From Cardinalis cardinalis (taxonomy: Eukaryota; Chordata; Aves; Passeriformes; Cardinalidae), in NCBI GenBank assembly GCA_014549065.1, contig JACDOX010000034.1, positions 496,001 through 560,000 on the forward strand: DNA of 64,000 bases. Reading direction: 5' to 3'. Position 1 is the stretch's first letter; every line of letters starts with the position of its first letter. The notes beneath the pieces were generated by a model, which saw nothing but the letters and a program-made list of their open reading frames with translations, made no database searches and was not told where the DNA came from. Position numbers and translations under genes: made by a program. Below are positions 49,401 through 62,493 of this stretch, in pieces.

Positions 49401-52400
49401 ACGCCTACATGGGATATTATTTAAATAAAATTTTAAAAGTGCAAATCCTCAAAGAGTGTTTCAAGTTCTGCCCATGCTGCCAATACTTTAAAATATCTTC
49501 AGAAGATTTAAGTGAAAAGTCATAGTAGAGAAACAAGATGCTACTGAAGTAACTTCATCTTTTCTGTCAAGAAGTGCAATTCAGTAGAATTTCAAACCCC
49601 TGTGGGCTGTGATGAGAGCAGAACTTATGATAGAAATTGAATAACAGTCCTGTGATTTTGTAGTTATAAAAGTAGATGCCTGTAGGTTTTAAACTAATTT
49701 TTCCCAGCACCGCAGGATTGNTGCAGCCTTTAAACTTCAGTAAAAGTTTAGAAGACCTTGCATACTGTGTATGTTCGATACATGCCAAAGGTGTGCATTT
49801 TTCTACCTTACCTGTAAAACCAGTCTATCTCTTAAATATGTGCTGATGTGTGTTTTTATTTTCAAGTAAATGTGACATTATTGGTGATCCATGAATGACT
49901 ATTTCTCTTACAGCCTCAGAAGTGAGGAAATGCTGATCTCTGGGAGGGTTCTCTAAGTATGGTTCGTGCTGATCAGTTACTTAAAGACTTTTGGTTTCCC
50001 TCCTTTCCACACCATTGAGATCCACCTTTGAATTTTATGTGTAGCTTTTAAGTGGCATTTTCCAACAGCAGTGGAATGAAAAGAGATGTGGCCTGTTCTT
50101 CTCTCATAAGTGGTAGAGCCATGCTCCAGATGGCTCAATGCATTGTCTTTTCTCCAGCTACCATTGTGAGTTAAGCTCTCCTGGACAGACAGATTTTAAT
50201 CTGTTTTTTGGGCCCAGATACCTGCTCAAAATCACTGCTATTCTTGTAGTGCTTGCTGAAAATTATCACCATTTTAGTCCCACTGGCAGTTTTCACTCCT
50301 AAGCAGATGACAACTGATGTTTTCTTAAGCCCACAGTCTGTAGCCGTAAAATTATACCCTTGTTTAAGCTTAGTATTTCCCTTTCTGTTTCTGATGTTTA
50401 TTTGCTTTCCTCTTTTGCTTACCCTTTTCCCTCAGTTAATTCTAAACTTCTTTCATGACTCTTAGTGCTCCAGATGTGTCAGAATGGAGATCCTTGCTCT
50501 CTCTGACTGTTCTAAGCCAGGTTCAGTTTTCACCTGAAGCAACTCCCTCACCACCCAACAGAGGTGGGAATATGAGGCACACAGTTCCTGGACCTCCTCT
50601 GGGGCTGAGCAAAGCCATGACCCTTCCAGCTGTGCCAGCTGCCACCTTTTTGCTGAGGTGATGAGATGTGGAGGACAGAAGTGCACAAAGCTTCCTAGCC
50701 AGACACCATACTGCTGCAGTTCTTCAACTCAGACTCAGCAAGGAGTGCTTTGGAGGAATGGTTAATGATTGACTTGGGTCTTCCAAGTAGTCTTGCTGTA
50801 GGAAATTTGATTTGCTTGTCAGTTCTCTGAAATCACTATGTTGTGGGAAAAAAATCTGAACATTCTTTTTTCTGAGTTTTTAGTCTGAGGTGAATGAGCT
50901 TGAGGGATTTCTTTTTAATTTCAGTATGCAAACCAGAACTTTTTTCTTGGCTTTGAGTGGAGCCATTTCAAATTAAAGCATAGTTAATTCTTAATAGAGA
51001 CCATAGAGTAGAAATTGAGAAGTATACTTTAATAAGATTTCCAGTGTTTGGAAGAAATGCTACCCTGTAAATCTGAAGTGTTTGACAGCCATGAAATTTT
51101 TGTATGGTTTCTTCCTAAATTGGTTTATATGGTATGATATTAATGTTCTCTGTTAAAACTGATTTTTTCCATTGTCCTCTGACTCTGTTGAGGTGCTGCT
51201 ACTTGTTAATAACTGGGAAGATGCCTTGAGGTGAAGGAAGAATTGGAATTTCTGTGTGCAGAATTGTCACTTTGCTTAAAGACTTAATTTTCATTTTTAG
51301 TAATTGTAACACTAATGTAGATGTGTTTACAAAGCTTTTTTGTAATAATTGGAAGAAGTGTATGTAGACTAGAACTAGAATAATGCAATAAATTACTTTT
51401 TTTTTCAAATATTTAACTGCAGTTATGTTAGATTTATAGATGGGAGAAATTTTCTTTCTACTTGCTCTCTCTCTTGGAGCCTGTATTTGTTCTAGAGTTC
51501 TTTGCCTCTTGTTAGTGTGGGTTTTTGAGTCATTAATTTGATGGATGTCAAAGTCCTGTGTTTGTTTAAAGTGTAATAACATCTTTATTTGAGATGGGGA
51601 TGTTTTCATCTGGAAATGACAGAATATTTGTGTTCTCTAAAGCACTTTTGCTTTAAATAATGACTTTTGTTCTAACTGGTACTTTAAGAGTATGGTTAGG
51701 CCAGTGGCTACAGTTGTAGTAAATCAGTTCCTTCCAAAAGATAATGATTGCTCTAAATCAGACCAGCTTTTAACATCATGTCAGTTGGATAAAGACTTCT
51801 GCAGTCCCTGGACCAGTAGAAGGAATGAAGTTATTCTTTGCCAGGGAAGCCTTAATTGTTTTAAGCCCAAGGACAGAAAGTGTGTACTTAGGGGACTAGC
51901 AGGAGCTGAACTGTGGCTTACTTACCAATTGTGACTTAGTAGTAATCCATTTCTATTGCTTCAGACAGCTGTGGATTTGACAAGTAAAATTAAATGTGTA
52001 CTAATTCAAATTCTGTGCTTTTTCTTTTTACTGTGTTTTCTGTAATGATACGTGTGTATTTGCATTACAGATGCAGATGAATAGTAGAGAAAGTGCAGTA
52101 AAAGTTTATTTGAGTTAGGATTCATTGGATCCTCTTAAAGTTCTAGGTATGAAGCTTTACAGTTGATATATAGTTTGGTTGCTCTTGAGTGTACTGATTT
52201 TTAAAAAGGTCAAAATTCTTGTTCTGGAGCNGATAAACACATAAGTTGAAACTATCAAGAATACACAATGGAGAATTTTGGGTTATGTGAAGTTTTCTTC
52301 TAAAATGTGTCACAGTTTTAAATTTTTTAAATTCAGTTAAAGATTTTAAATTAAATTGTGCAAAACCACAATGTAATNTATTTCAGAACATTCATATGGT

Positions 52401-53953
52401 GAAGTGTTAGAGTACTAAATAGATAATCCAGCAAAATTTAAAAAGTTAAATATATGTACAGTCCATTGCTAGCACTTTCATGCTGGAACCTGCTGAGAAA
52501 AAAGACAGGAAACTTCCCATGGCTGTTGTGCATTGTCCCAGTAATATGCATGCCATGGAGGAAACACCTAACTGATTATGGATGAATTGGTGTGGTTGTC
52601 TCACCTGCTCTGTCTCTGCTTTTCCTGTTGAGATCATTAAGAAAAGGGTTAGGTTTTCTTTGTTTAAATTAAAATCCTGTCCTGTTCTAGAAGCATAAAC
52701 TTTGGTATGAAAATTGCTCTGTGTTTTTTCCAATACGCTCTAAATTGGCTTTCTCATGCTTTGATGTCAGTGTTTTGTTTTCAGACTGTGATTCTAGATA
52801 CTGTAAAAATGTACTGATAATAGTCTTTTCAGAACATCTTTTACTTGTTTTGGTTATGAGAAGATGTTTTCATTGTTCCAGAAAGAAACCACAATATTCA
52901 TCTCTGTCATTTCAACTCTTCTGTAATTCTCTTATTTACATTTGATAGTGTCTTTGGATAGAATCCTGGCGAATTCTTATGACTTTTTTACATCTGGTCT
53001 TACATATTTAGGTCTTTTAAAAATCAGCTTTCACAATTCTCATTTTACTCAGTTGCTTGTATCTGCAAGTTTTAAATCAGGTGTAAGTATTCTATTCTGC
53101 TTTTTAAAACAATAGCAAATTTGCCCCATTAGATGGAAGCATGCACAGCATTATATAATTACTGGTTTTAACTGGAATTCTCGGCCTGTACCACAAATAA
53201 AATCCTAGCTTTTCTGTGCCCTTTGAAAGCATCAAGCAAAACATAACAACCTTGATTATTTCTGACAAACAAATGAAGGTTACTTTATGGCAAGCCAGCG
53301 TTGTTGAATTAGAAGCTATATTCCAAGGCTGCTTGTAAGTCTTCACAAATCCTATCACAATAGAATCCATGGAGTAACAAAAATATTGTGAAACAGTTGC
53401 CTCCTGGGTGGCTAATTGTTGGCATTCTTTCCTTTTTTCCTCAAAGGGAAGCTCTGTATCTTCCCTGTAAAGTGCAGCAAGAGTGTTTTGGGGTGGGAAG
53501 CTGAAATCTCTTCAGTGATTTATTTGTGAGGGTTTTCTTATTTGTGCTTTTATTTTATTTTTAAAAATAGTTCTTAAAAGGAACTTCATGAAATCTTTGC
53601 TGTCATGAAAGACTTAATACCTTGGCTGTCTGTATTACAAATATCATGTAAACAATTATTGCATTGTTTGTGCCATTTCATGGATGTTGTTCCATTTTGA
53701 AGTAAATGTTGAATTGGAAAGAACAGTTAATACACATTCTTAATTTCACATATTTTGTTTAGATTAACTAATGGAGTAAGAGGGCTTTTTGATTTATTAT
53801 GCTTTCCCTTTAAGTGAATGCCAAAGCTTGTCTTCTGATTTGAAGCAGAACTTATGATCATATTACTGTTTCTCATGTGCTATTTATTTCCTTTCTGTGA
53901 GCATTCCTGTATCAGCTTGATCATTAAAAGTTATAGATATCATAATGCTAATT
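46431..53953 (+). other. AT-rich stretch, nothing recognised
   Basis: I read this for exons of either gene and for CR1 blocks and found none I can support. The frame at 49009-49200 follows a good acceptor (TTGTTTTTCCAG) but ends in a stop without a donor and shows no family motif. Confidence 0.3.
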
Positions 53954-54000
53954 AGAAAAATAATAATAATAATAATAATGATGGTGATGATGATGATGTA
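53954..54000. repeat. Compound triplet microsatellite (AAT)n(GAT)n
   Basis: About seven AAT units are followed by interrupted GAT units. It is a simple repeat likely to be length-variable. Confidence 0.9.
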
Positions 54001-57000
54001 ATTGCATTCTCCTCATCATGGAAAAGTGGCAGTTCTCAGCGAAAGAAGGAATAAAAGTCCAATATATACTTTCTGATGTCTGTCTTTAGGTAGTTCAAAT
54101 TATAGAAGCTTTTCAAAAAAGGCATGAAAAATTACAGCCTTGGAGTTGAGAAAAAATTAGAAACAGAGGAGATAAGCTCTCTCTAGGAAGTGTAAATCTG
54201 AAGGAAGTAAAATAAATTTCCCTAAATGATGCTTTTACATTGGTTTTGCAAGTCACTAGATCCTTTCTCACTCAGATATTTCTAATGGGCCATTGCTAAT
54301 GTTTCATTAGCTCATGGTCTTAACAGAATCTGGGAAAAGATCACTGTAAATGCGAACAGTCACCGCCTCTGGTGATTCCTTGATGGCCTGACTTTCTTTT
54401 TGGCTTTCTTCAGTTGTGTTGGGCTTCCTTGGGAGATTAAAAATTCATTATTTTATATCTATTCTTCCTTCTTTGTGGAAGCTGTAAGTCTGATGTTTGG
54501 ATTAAGGTTATGATTTGGAGGAAGACATTATTTATTTTTAGGGGGGAGGGAACCTATTCTCTTCCAACCATGCTGCAAACATCTTTTGTTACAGCATTTT
54601 TCTGTCATGATTTTGAACACCCCTGGAGAACTGAAACAAAAAGACAGTGATCTGGCATTTCTGACATTAGAGATATGAAGTCTGTCTCTGTTACACATAG
54701 CTTTGGTACATTTCTGGGCATTCAGGGAGTTTTTCGTTATGATACTTTTCTTAGTCCTAGGATAGTGTTTTACTGCATGGTGACAAGTGTTTTTCTTGTT
54801 CCAGGAATGTGCAGTACTTTTCCTAAATCTGTTTCAAACAACAACAANCAAACAAACAAAAAAATGAAAAAATCCCCAAAAACATCATGTATTTCATAGG
54901 AAAAGCTTAGAGACACAAGTGTGATCACATCACTGGCTTATTCAAAACTGCGCCAGAGGAAGAGGATTTAGTTGTAACTTCACAGAGTAAAATAGCTGCC
55001 TCATCAGAAGAAAGCTGTCATAGAATGACAAAAACTGTGTCTTGCAGCTGTGAAAAATCTTGAAATTCTTACTTACGTATTTTTGACGTTAATGAGAAAC
55101 AGGTTTATAATTCAGAATGGTAATTCATTAATGTACTTGTAGAATATGTAAGTAAAACCCCTTTCTTTGAATCAGATAGTGGCTTACAGTATTTATTTAA
55201 AAATCCTTAATCAGTTTACCATGTGCTCAATTTTTAAGAATATTAGGACTAGTTTTCTGTACCTATGTGTATATATATTTAAAAATTAAAGCATTGCTGC
55301 TTGTCCAAATGTGTATGTTGTAGCTAAGACTGGTGCTTAGTAGTCTCAGAGCACTACTTCAAAATCAGCCAGGCTGGTAATTTTTTTATACATTAATAAA
55401 AATTAAATATGTTCTATCATCTATAACCAGGATAAATCCACTGAATTCATCTGATTTTTCTGAATTATACTAGCTTCACCTGCTTTACAGTAGAGAAAAA
55501 TTTAGCAGAGACTAGCTATCAGAAAATGGGATAAGGCAGGTGGGACACAATTTAAATGTTCTACAGCCACTTTGAAGATCAAGTAGAAAAAGCAGAAAGC
55601 CAAATCAGGAAGCCATGCTCCCTGACCTAACTTTGGAATTCAGAATATGGGAAAAATGCAAAAATGGCCTAGGAATTTCTTCTGTGCTATGTCATTGAGA
55701 GAGACCAATCTGTATGCATATACAGCACATAATTTTTATACTTTATTTTCAAATGTGATTAAACAAGTCAGCTAAGAAAGCATGCTAAAAGACTTTTTTG
55801 AAAAAGAGTTCTTCAAATTATGCTTAATCCCAATCTGCTTAAACTCTGGTTAAACTAAGTGAGNATAAGTGTGTCTGTAGGGCTAAGCAGAGACTTAAGT
55901 GTTTTGTCAAATGGAAAGAGACTTAAACAAGTTTTACATGTGTTTAAATGTCCTGATCTGTGTGATCTACTGAGTACCTGTATTCTGAGTCTAGTAAAAA
56001 TCAGTCTGTTAGGATCAAAGGTGTTTGGCTTTAAGTTCTTATGTTCTCTTCACATTCTGTAGCAATAGGCTGCTTTTACAGTATTAAAAAGCAGAAATGG
56101 AATCCTGGCAAAGTGTGTGGTATTCCTATAAACTGCTGCCCTCAAGACTTCTCAACTGAAATGTCATCATCAAACATCAATGTTTACAAAGCTAAGTACA
56201 AAATAAGTTAATGAGTGAAAATAGAAGAATTTTAAATGCACTTTGCCGCCTCTTTGACATTTACTTTTCTAAAATTTAGGTAGTTGTGATTGCACACAAG
56301 CACTAGAGTATTTGGTGAAACTCAATGTAAACAAACAGTCCTGCTGAATTGCTTGGAAAAATGGGGTGAAGGGTTGCCATGGAGTTGGGAGCACATTCAC
56401 AAGAAACTTGAAAAACTATAATAATTTGAGAAGTGATTGTACTATTCCTTTAAATATTAAAGTGATAAAATGATACCCTGTATTGAATGTTCCTGCCATG
56501 TGTTTTTGTGTACGTACATACATAAAATGCAGTACACACGGAGTAGAGTGTGTGTGTCTCTGTGTTTGTGTACGCACACACATACATATGAAAATCCCCA
56601 ACTGGGTATGTGGGGTGCTTTCTTCCAAGTTAAAATTCACCCATCTGAGCACATTTCATCTCCTCCTTGTCCTCCCACAGTCCTCCCCCTGATATTTTCT
56701 TGCTTCCATATTACCAAATGAAAAGTATCTGTTCCAAGAAAGGAGCAGTATCAAACCAAATGATCACTTTGCAGAAGTAATGTAGCTTCAAAAGTATTAA
56801 TAGTAATAATATGAATNCATGACTTATTAATTTACTTTTGACCTCTGAAAGTAAGAAATTTTGGTTACTCTTAAGAAGGATTTCCTATCATTTTTAATGG
56901 TAACAATTTCCAGACTAAATAGGCACAAAAGTTGAGTTAGGAGCAAGACATTTGAGATATTTTATTTAGAAGTAACTGGTTCAAGTGGATAGCTATTGTG

Positions 57001-60000
57001 AAGTGTAGTTATTTCACTTCCCCCAGACCTGCTTGTAGCTGCTGTTGATCATTTAATTTTATAACAAATTTCCAGGCTGCTGAGGCTGTTAACCAAAGTA
57101 ATAGCCTCTGTTAAGCTGTAATTGAACTCTCCCTGCATCCTCCCTTACAACATTTTGAATTCTGTTAAACTTTATTAAACTTGTGACACCCTGTGGCAGT
57201 GGTGAGCCATTGCGTATTATGTACACGGCAAAAGAGGTATTTTGAACACCCTTTTGTGGTGTAGCCTTCACTTGTCAAAACTAGAGTGACTGCAGATGAC
57301 TTTTGGCCTCGCAGAAGAGACACTCCCCTCAGAGGCAGGAGTAGAAGTCATGCTTATTTGCAGCATACTGCATTTTTCAAGTAAATGTATTTGCTGGACC
57401 AAGCTGACACACCGTGTTTTGACAGTTTGAGTTTGAAACTGTCTCTTTATCACTGATGTTTCTGAAACAGCCATATGTTTGTCTGTGTGCACAGCAGCAG
57501 TCCAAGAAACAGCAAGGGGAACAGCAAGGACATGAAAATATTTCTGAAAGACGTGATCTTCACTGAGCTTTGTTTTGTCATGAACCCTCAAAGTTATGTC
57601 ATGATGTCACTGTTAGCAATACTTGTACTATCAACTAATTGAGTAAGGTAGCTAAGAGAGGCAGTGTTGTATGGACTTTCAGATCATTATATTTACAGTG
57701 CTCTTCAGGGATTTGTGAAGTAGATGGTTACAACCACTTGGTTGTGTATTGGCAGGGTCCTTGTGAGGAACTCTTAATACATCCTGAAATATTCACCATA
57801 ATGTTTGAACCTCTCCACTATAAAGAAAAGTTTGCCTCCCTAAACTGTTTTGCTGAAGCATGTTAGTTTGTGAAAGCGCTGTGTTATCGTCTGCCAATAA
57901 CTATTTACTGGTGTTTTAATGATTTTGTGAACACTGTTAACTGGTATTTTACTTTTTCCATCTATCATATTGGATTTGTGCTTATGGTTTTAGATTAAGT
58001 ACTGATTTTATTTGTTAAAATAATTTTGTAAATAGCTGATAGAATTGAGTATATCTGAAGCTTTTTGTGAGTGGCTAAAGATTATTAATCACAGAATTTT
58101 TAAAAATAGCTAGCTGTCTTATTTTTAGCATGATTTCTTTTGCAGATGGCTTTTGAAAGCTCTCTGTATTTAAAACCCTAGCGTGGATTTACAATGGCTT
58201 TGAAATATTTTTCAAGGTGGCAGGATAGAAAGAGTGTGACTTGACTACTTAATCTCTAGCTGGGGCCAAGGGTTCCTTTTACATAGTCCTGTCATTCTTA
58301 CACTATGTTGGTGCAATGGAGGGAGTAAGTGACCAATGGTTGCAAAAAAAATTATGATAAAGCAATTCCTATAAATTGGACTGTAGTATACATGAAGGTG
58401 TGTTTGAAGAGCTTTGTTATTGGCAAATTTATATGCACTTCTCCTTTTTTTTTAATTATTGTCTACTTTTTTTGGTTACAGATGACAATTAGCTGAACAC
58501 TATCTTAAAGATGAAATAAGTAAATAGCATTCATTTCCCTTCCACTAATATTTGCAACCCGGTAGCAGAAACTGAACTATCCACATACTGTAAAATCACA
58601 ATAAATAGTACTTTAAATAGTGTGTTGCATTTGCTCTTCCACCATAAACAAAAAAGAAGATTATTTTCTAGTGTAATTGTAACTGTAAGCTGAAATCTAA
58701 AATTTATNAAAGTTAGTTCTGCCGGATCATTACTGTGAATCTCTCACGATCAAAACGTTCAAAATTGTCTAAAGAAAAGAAATACACATGAACCTTGAAA
58801 ATCAGTTCTACAAAGCTGATTGAGTATTTGCTTTTTCTTTAAAGATCAAACTTCCTCTAATAATTCCCATATAATCCCTGTGTAGTTAAATAGCACGGTA
58901 GTCATAACATGCTTGAAATGTATGCAAGGCACCAGCCCAAAAGTTTTAACTCTTAATAACAGAAGGATCAAAGACTTCACTGGCACAATTTTATTTTAAT
59001 ATAAAACATGATATAGACATAAATGTTAGTATAAGTAAAAGGCTTTTTTACCATACATTTTAGATATTTTATGTTGTAGATTGAAATCAGTTCTCCTTGT
59101 CTTAGCCAGAGAAAGAAGTCTTGCACACCTTCATAGTCCCAAAAACAAATGTTGTGGTTTCAGTTTGTTCTCTAGTTGATGTCTGTACTAAAGAACANCA
59201 CCTTGAGGAAAGGGAGATAGGTGATCTGTCACCTGCAGCTTCATTCGCTCTGTGCAGAAATAAAGTGTCTATGGTTAAAAATGTGCTTTGATGTATTAAA
59301 AATTACTGTCAGCTGAGGGATCTTTATGTTTTTACCTTGCCATGTAACTCAAGTAACTGTGTTGCTTTAGGTTGCTGAAAATAAGGAAAGCTATAATACC
59401 CCATTAGCAATTTGAGTGAGTTATAAAGACAGATCTGTGGCTTTTGCCTGAAATTTGTCTTTTGAGAACAAGTTGTGTGGGCTTGCACAATTGCCTTCTG
59501 GTCTTTAGATGACTCCTGCTGAGATGAGCTAAATCACAAATCTACTTCTGGATGTAGACTTTAATCAGTGTCCAATTTTGGTTCATTTTAAATGACATGT
59601 TATGTTTGTAGAAGTTTTCATCCACTTTTTACAGGCTGCTGTTCTAAAATGTCAAATTACAAAATAGCTTCTGCTGTGGTGAGGTGTATTTTGTCCCAAT
59701 TCTTAGAGAATTTTAATTTCTTGAGTTTTACTGTGTCATTAACATTGACGTATTCTCTTTTTCAAGTTAATTCAGTGCTAACTTTACACTTAATATTTAA
59801 ATAAAGTACCTCCTATCAGACATTGAGAAACGTAGCTTTCAGTATTGAAAGTGTGAAGTGATTCATCTGTGTGGAAATTCACTTTACTGTTGATGACCAG
59901 CAAAATATTTTTCTCTGCTTTACCAAAGAATATATCACATATACAGTTGATTAATTGCCAGGTTTTTTAGTTTGGTTAGGTTTTTATCCTGCTGAAGCAC

Positions 60001-62459
60001 AATGTTCACATTGTTCTTTCAAGTAATGGTAGTGTGTGAAAACAGTGCTAACAATTCCCAGGTAGAAGATTATTTGCCAGGAAGAGAGGAAAGGATATTA
60101 ATTGCTTGGAGCACAGTGGTATCTATCAGGCACATAGGTCTGACTTTTAATTTATTTTTTGTTTTTAATTTCCCAAGCTAGATCTTCATCTGCCCATCAA
60201 TTTTCCTTTTGTAGTGTGTTTGAAAAATAGGTAATGTTCTTCACTCATGTTTAGCTTCCTATATTCTTCAGGCAGAATATTATGCTGGTTTGGTAAGGGT
60301 TTTCTTAAATTGCTCAAATTTCAATTAGCCAAACTATACAGTCATTTGGATAGTAATTCACGGTTGGTAACTGGGCCCTCAGAAGCTGGTAAAACATGCT
60401 GGCTTTTTTATAATATAACTGCTAGTAATGAAGGCTCAATTAATCTGGAAAATAATGGATTTTCATTTTTCATTATACTTAACATATAAGACATATAAAA
60501 TGTTATATATTCAATGTAGTAGATGTTTATAACATTGTTTTCTTTTCTCTTGAGTAAAGGAGTCTGTTTTAATATCCAAAGGCAGTACATTCCTGTTTTT
60601 ATAGCTAGTCAAAAAGAAGGTACAGCACCTTTCCCATAATTAATGTCAATTACCTGCCACTTGGAACTACTGCAAATTTCAGATCATTCAGGACAAACAG
60701 CACTGAATCAACCTTGCCTGGTGTCAGCTTGAGCTTTCTCTTAAAGTTGAATTGAGCAATGCTTCACAAGGAAGCCACAAATCTTGGATCTTTTTAGCAA
60801 CAGAAACAACATTTCTATGTTCAAAAAATATTTTCCAGATGATTTTGTGATAAATGAAAGATAAGTATATTGTCATACTGAATATCATTTCAGTCTGTTG
60901 TCATATTATCAGTTCATCTAATTATATTTGTAAAATCCATGCAATATGCTTTTCTAGTGCTGATTAAATTATTTTCTATGTCGTTGTGTTTAGCATGCAC
61001 TTTTTTCTTCTCATCCTGCTATTTTTCCAGGATTTCATCTCCTCCCTCCCAAATCTTCTTCTCTCTCGAGCTATTTTCTACTTGTAAATAAAGCACCTGT
61101 TGCAGTTTGAACACAGTTTTGAACATATCTGGAAGATTATTGTGATGAAATTGAATACTTTCTTGTTTTCATGTTAAAAAAACAAANTCAACTATTAAGT
61201 AGAAGTTCGACTCTTTACGCTTCAGCTTGTTTACTTGGCCAATCCAGAAAATAACTATTGACTTTCTCTTAGCTTGAATGTTTGGAACTAAAAAGGAACA
61301 ATGAGGCACTTTGGCTGTATGTGCTCTGTTTAAAAAAGATGGCAACTTGTGTTGGATTCTGATATTTCAAAATACTACACAGATAAGGTTTTCTGTAATA
61401 GCAAAGTTGTGGTAAAGCTTTAGAAAGCATCACAGGGAAACCCTACTTCAAGAAGTCAGATGACAGGATAGTTCTTAGGCAGGGAGATGGATAGAGGAAA
61501 AAATCAGCATAGTACTGTCTGGGCATTGTAAAGGTTTGTGCAGATAATGTGTAACATGAAGCTGTTTCATTTGTATTCTCAGAGAAGTCCAGAGGTAATC
61601 AAAACTAGCTAACACAATGAATTTTGTTAAATTTATTTGGTTGGGTGAGGAGGACTAGTAAAAGCCTTTAAGACTGCTTTGAAGTTTTGCTTGCACACAG
61701 TATAGCATCATGATAGCCATCAGGTGTAATTGGGACAAAAGGGACTTTGATCTTCTTGGCATTCCAGAGTGGACCACCTTTTGAGGCAGGATCTCAACTC
61801 CTCTAGCTAACAGATGCTCAGGGAGGGGATTAGCTTCAAATTTACTTCCAGATTTTGCTTGCTTATTGAGACTTCCTGCATTGTTACCGCATTGTCAGTT
61901 TGTATTTGATGACTTAACTCCTTGCTAGCATAAAATTTATGGGGTTTTCTTTGGTTGCATAACAATTTAATAAAGTAACTGTTCTTCGATAAACGTAATA
62001 TGTAACTGGGATTGTAGCACAATCTCTTCAGTGTCTGACATATTTTATGTCTGTTCTCAAACTACTAGTGGTAAAACTCAGCAAAATTGGTTTTCACATT
62101 CTCAACACTCATTCCTGGGGTTGTATCTCTCACAAACAAGTCTACTGTTACTTTTCTTATCACAGAGTGAAATTCTTTGTTGCAATGTATGAGAAATATT
62201 TNCTTTCCTTTTTGCTGCATGAAAATATTCAACCTGCCAGCATCCTGTAAAATATATACTTCACTACATGAAAGATTCCCAAAATTCATGTCAATGAAAG
62301 CACAGGTAGTGGATTTAGGAGTCATCTCTGTCTTTGCACTGCTCTGTGGACATCTGCAGGAAGAGCTTGTTACTCCTTCCCATCAGCATCCTACACTTCA
62401 AATTGAGAACTACAAGCCCACACACCTGTACTTACCCTGACTTATTGGTGAGTTCTAGC
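54001..62459 (+). other. AT-rich stretch, nothing firm recognised
   Basis: There is an (ACAA)-type run at about 54838-54870 and GT/CA-rich simple sequence at about 56510-56590. No supported exon or transposon is identified. Confidence 0.3.
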
Positions 62460-62493
62460 TGCCAGTGTCAAAAAAGCTTTTTTGACACTGGCA
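62460..62493. repeat. Perfect 34-bp palindrome without spacer
   Basis: TGCCAGTGTCAAAAAAG is followed directly by its exact reverse complement, centred on AAGCTT between 62476 and 62477. It has no mismatch and no loop. No coding or repeat context explains it. Confidence 0.92.
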
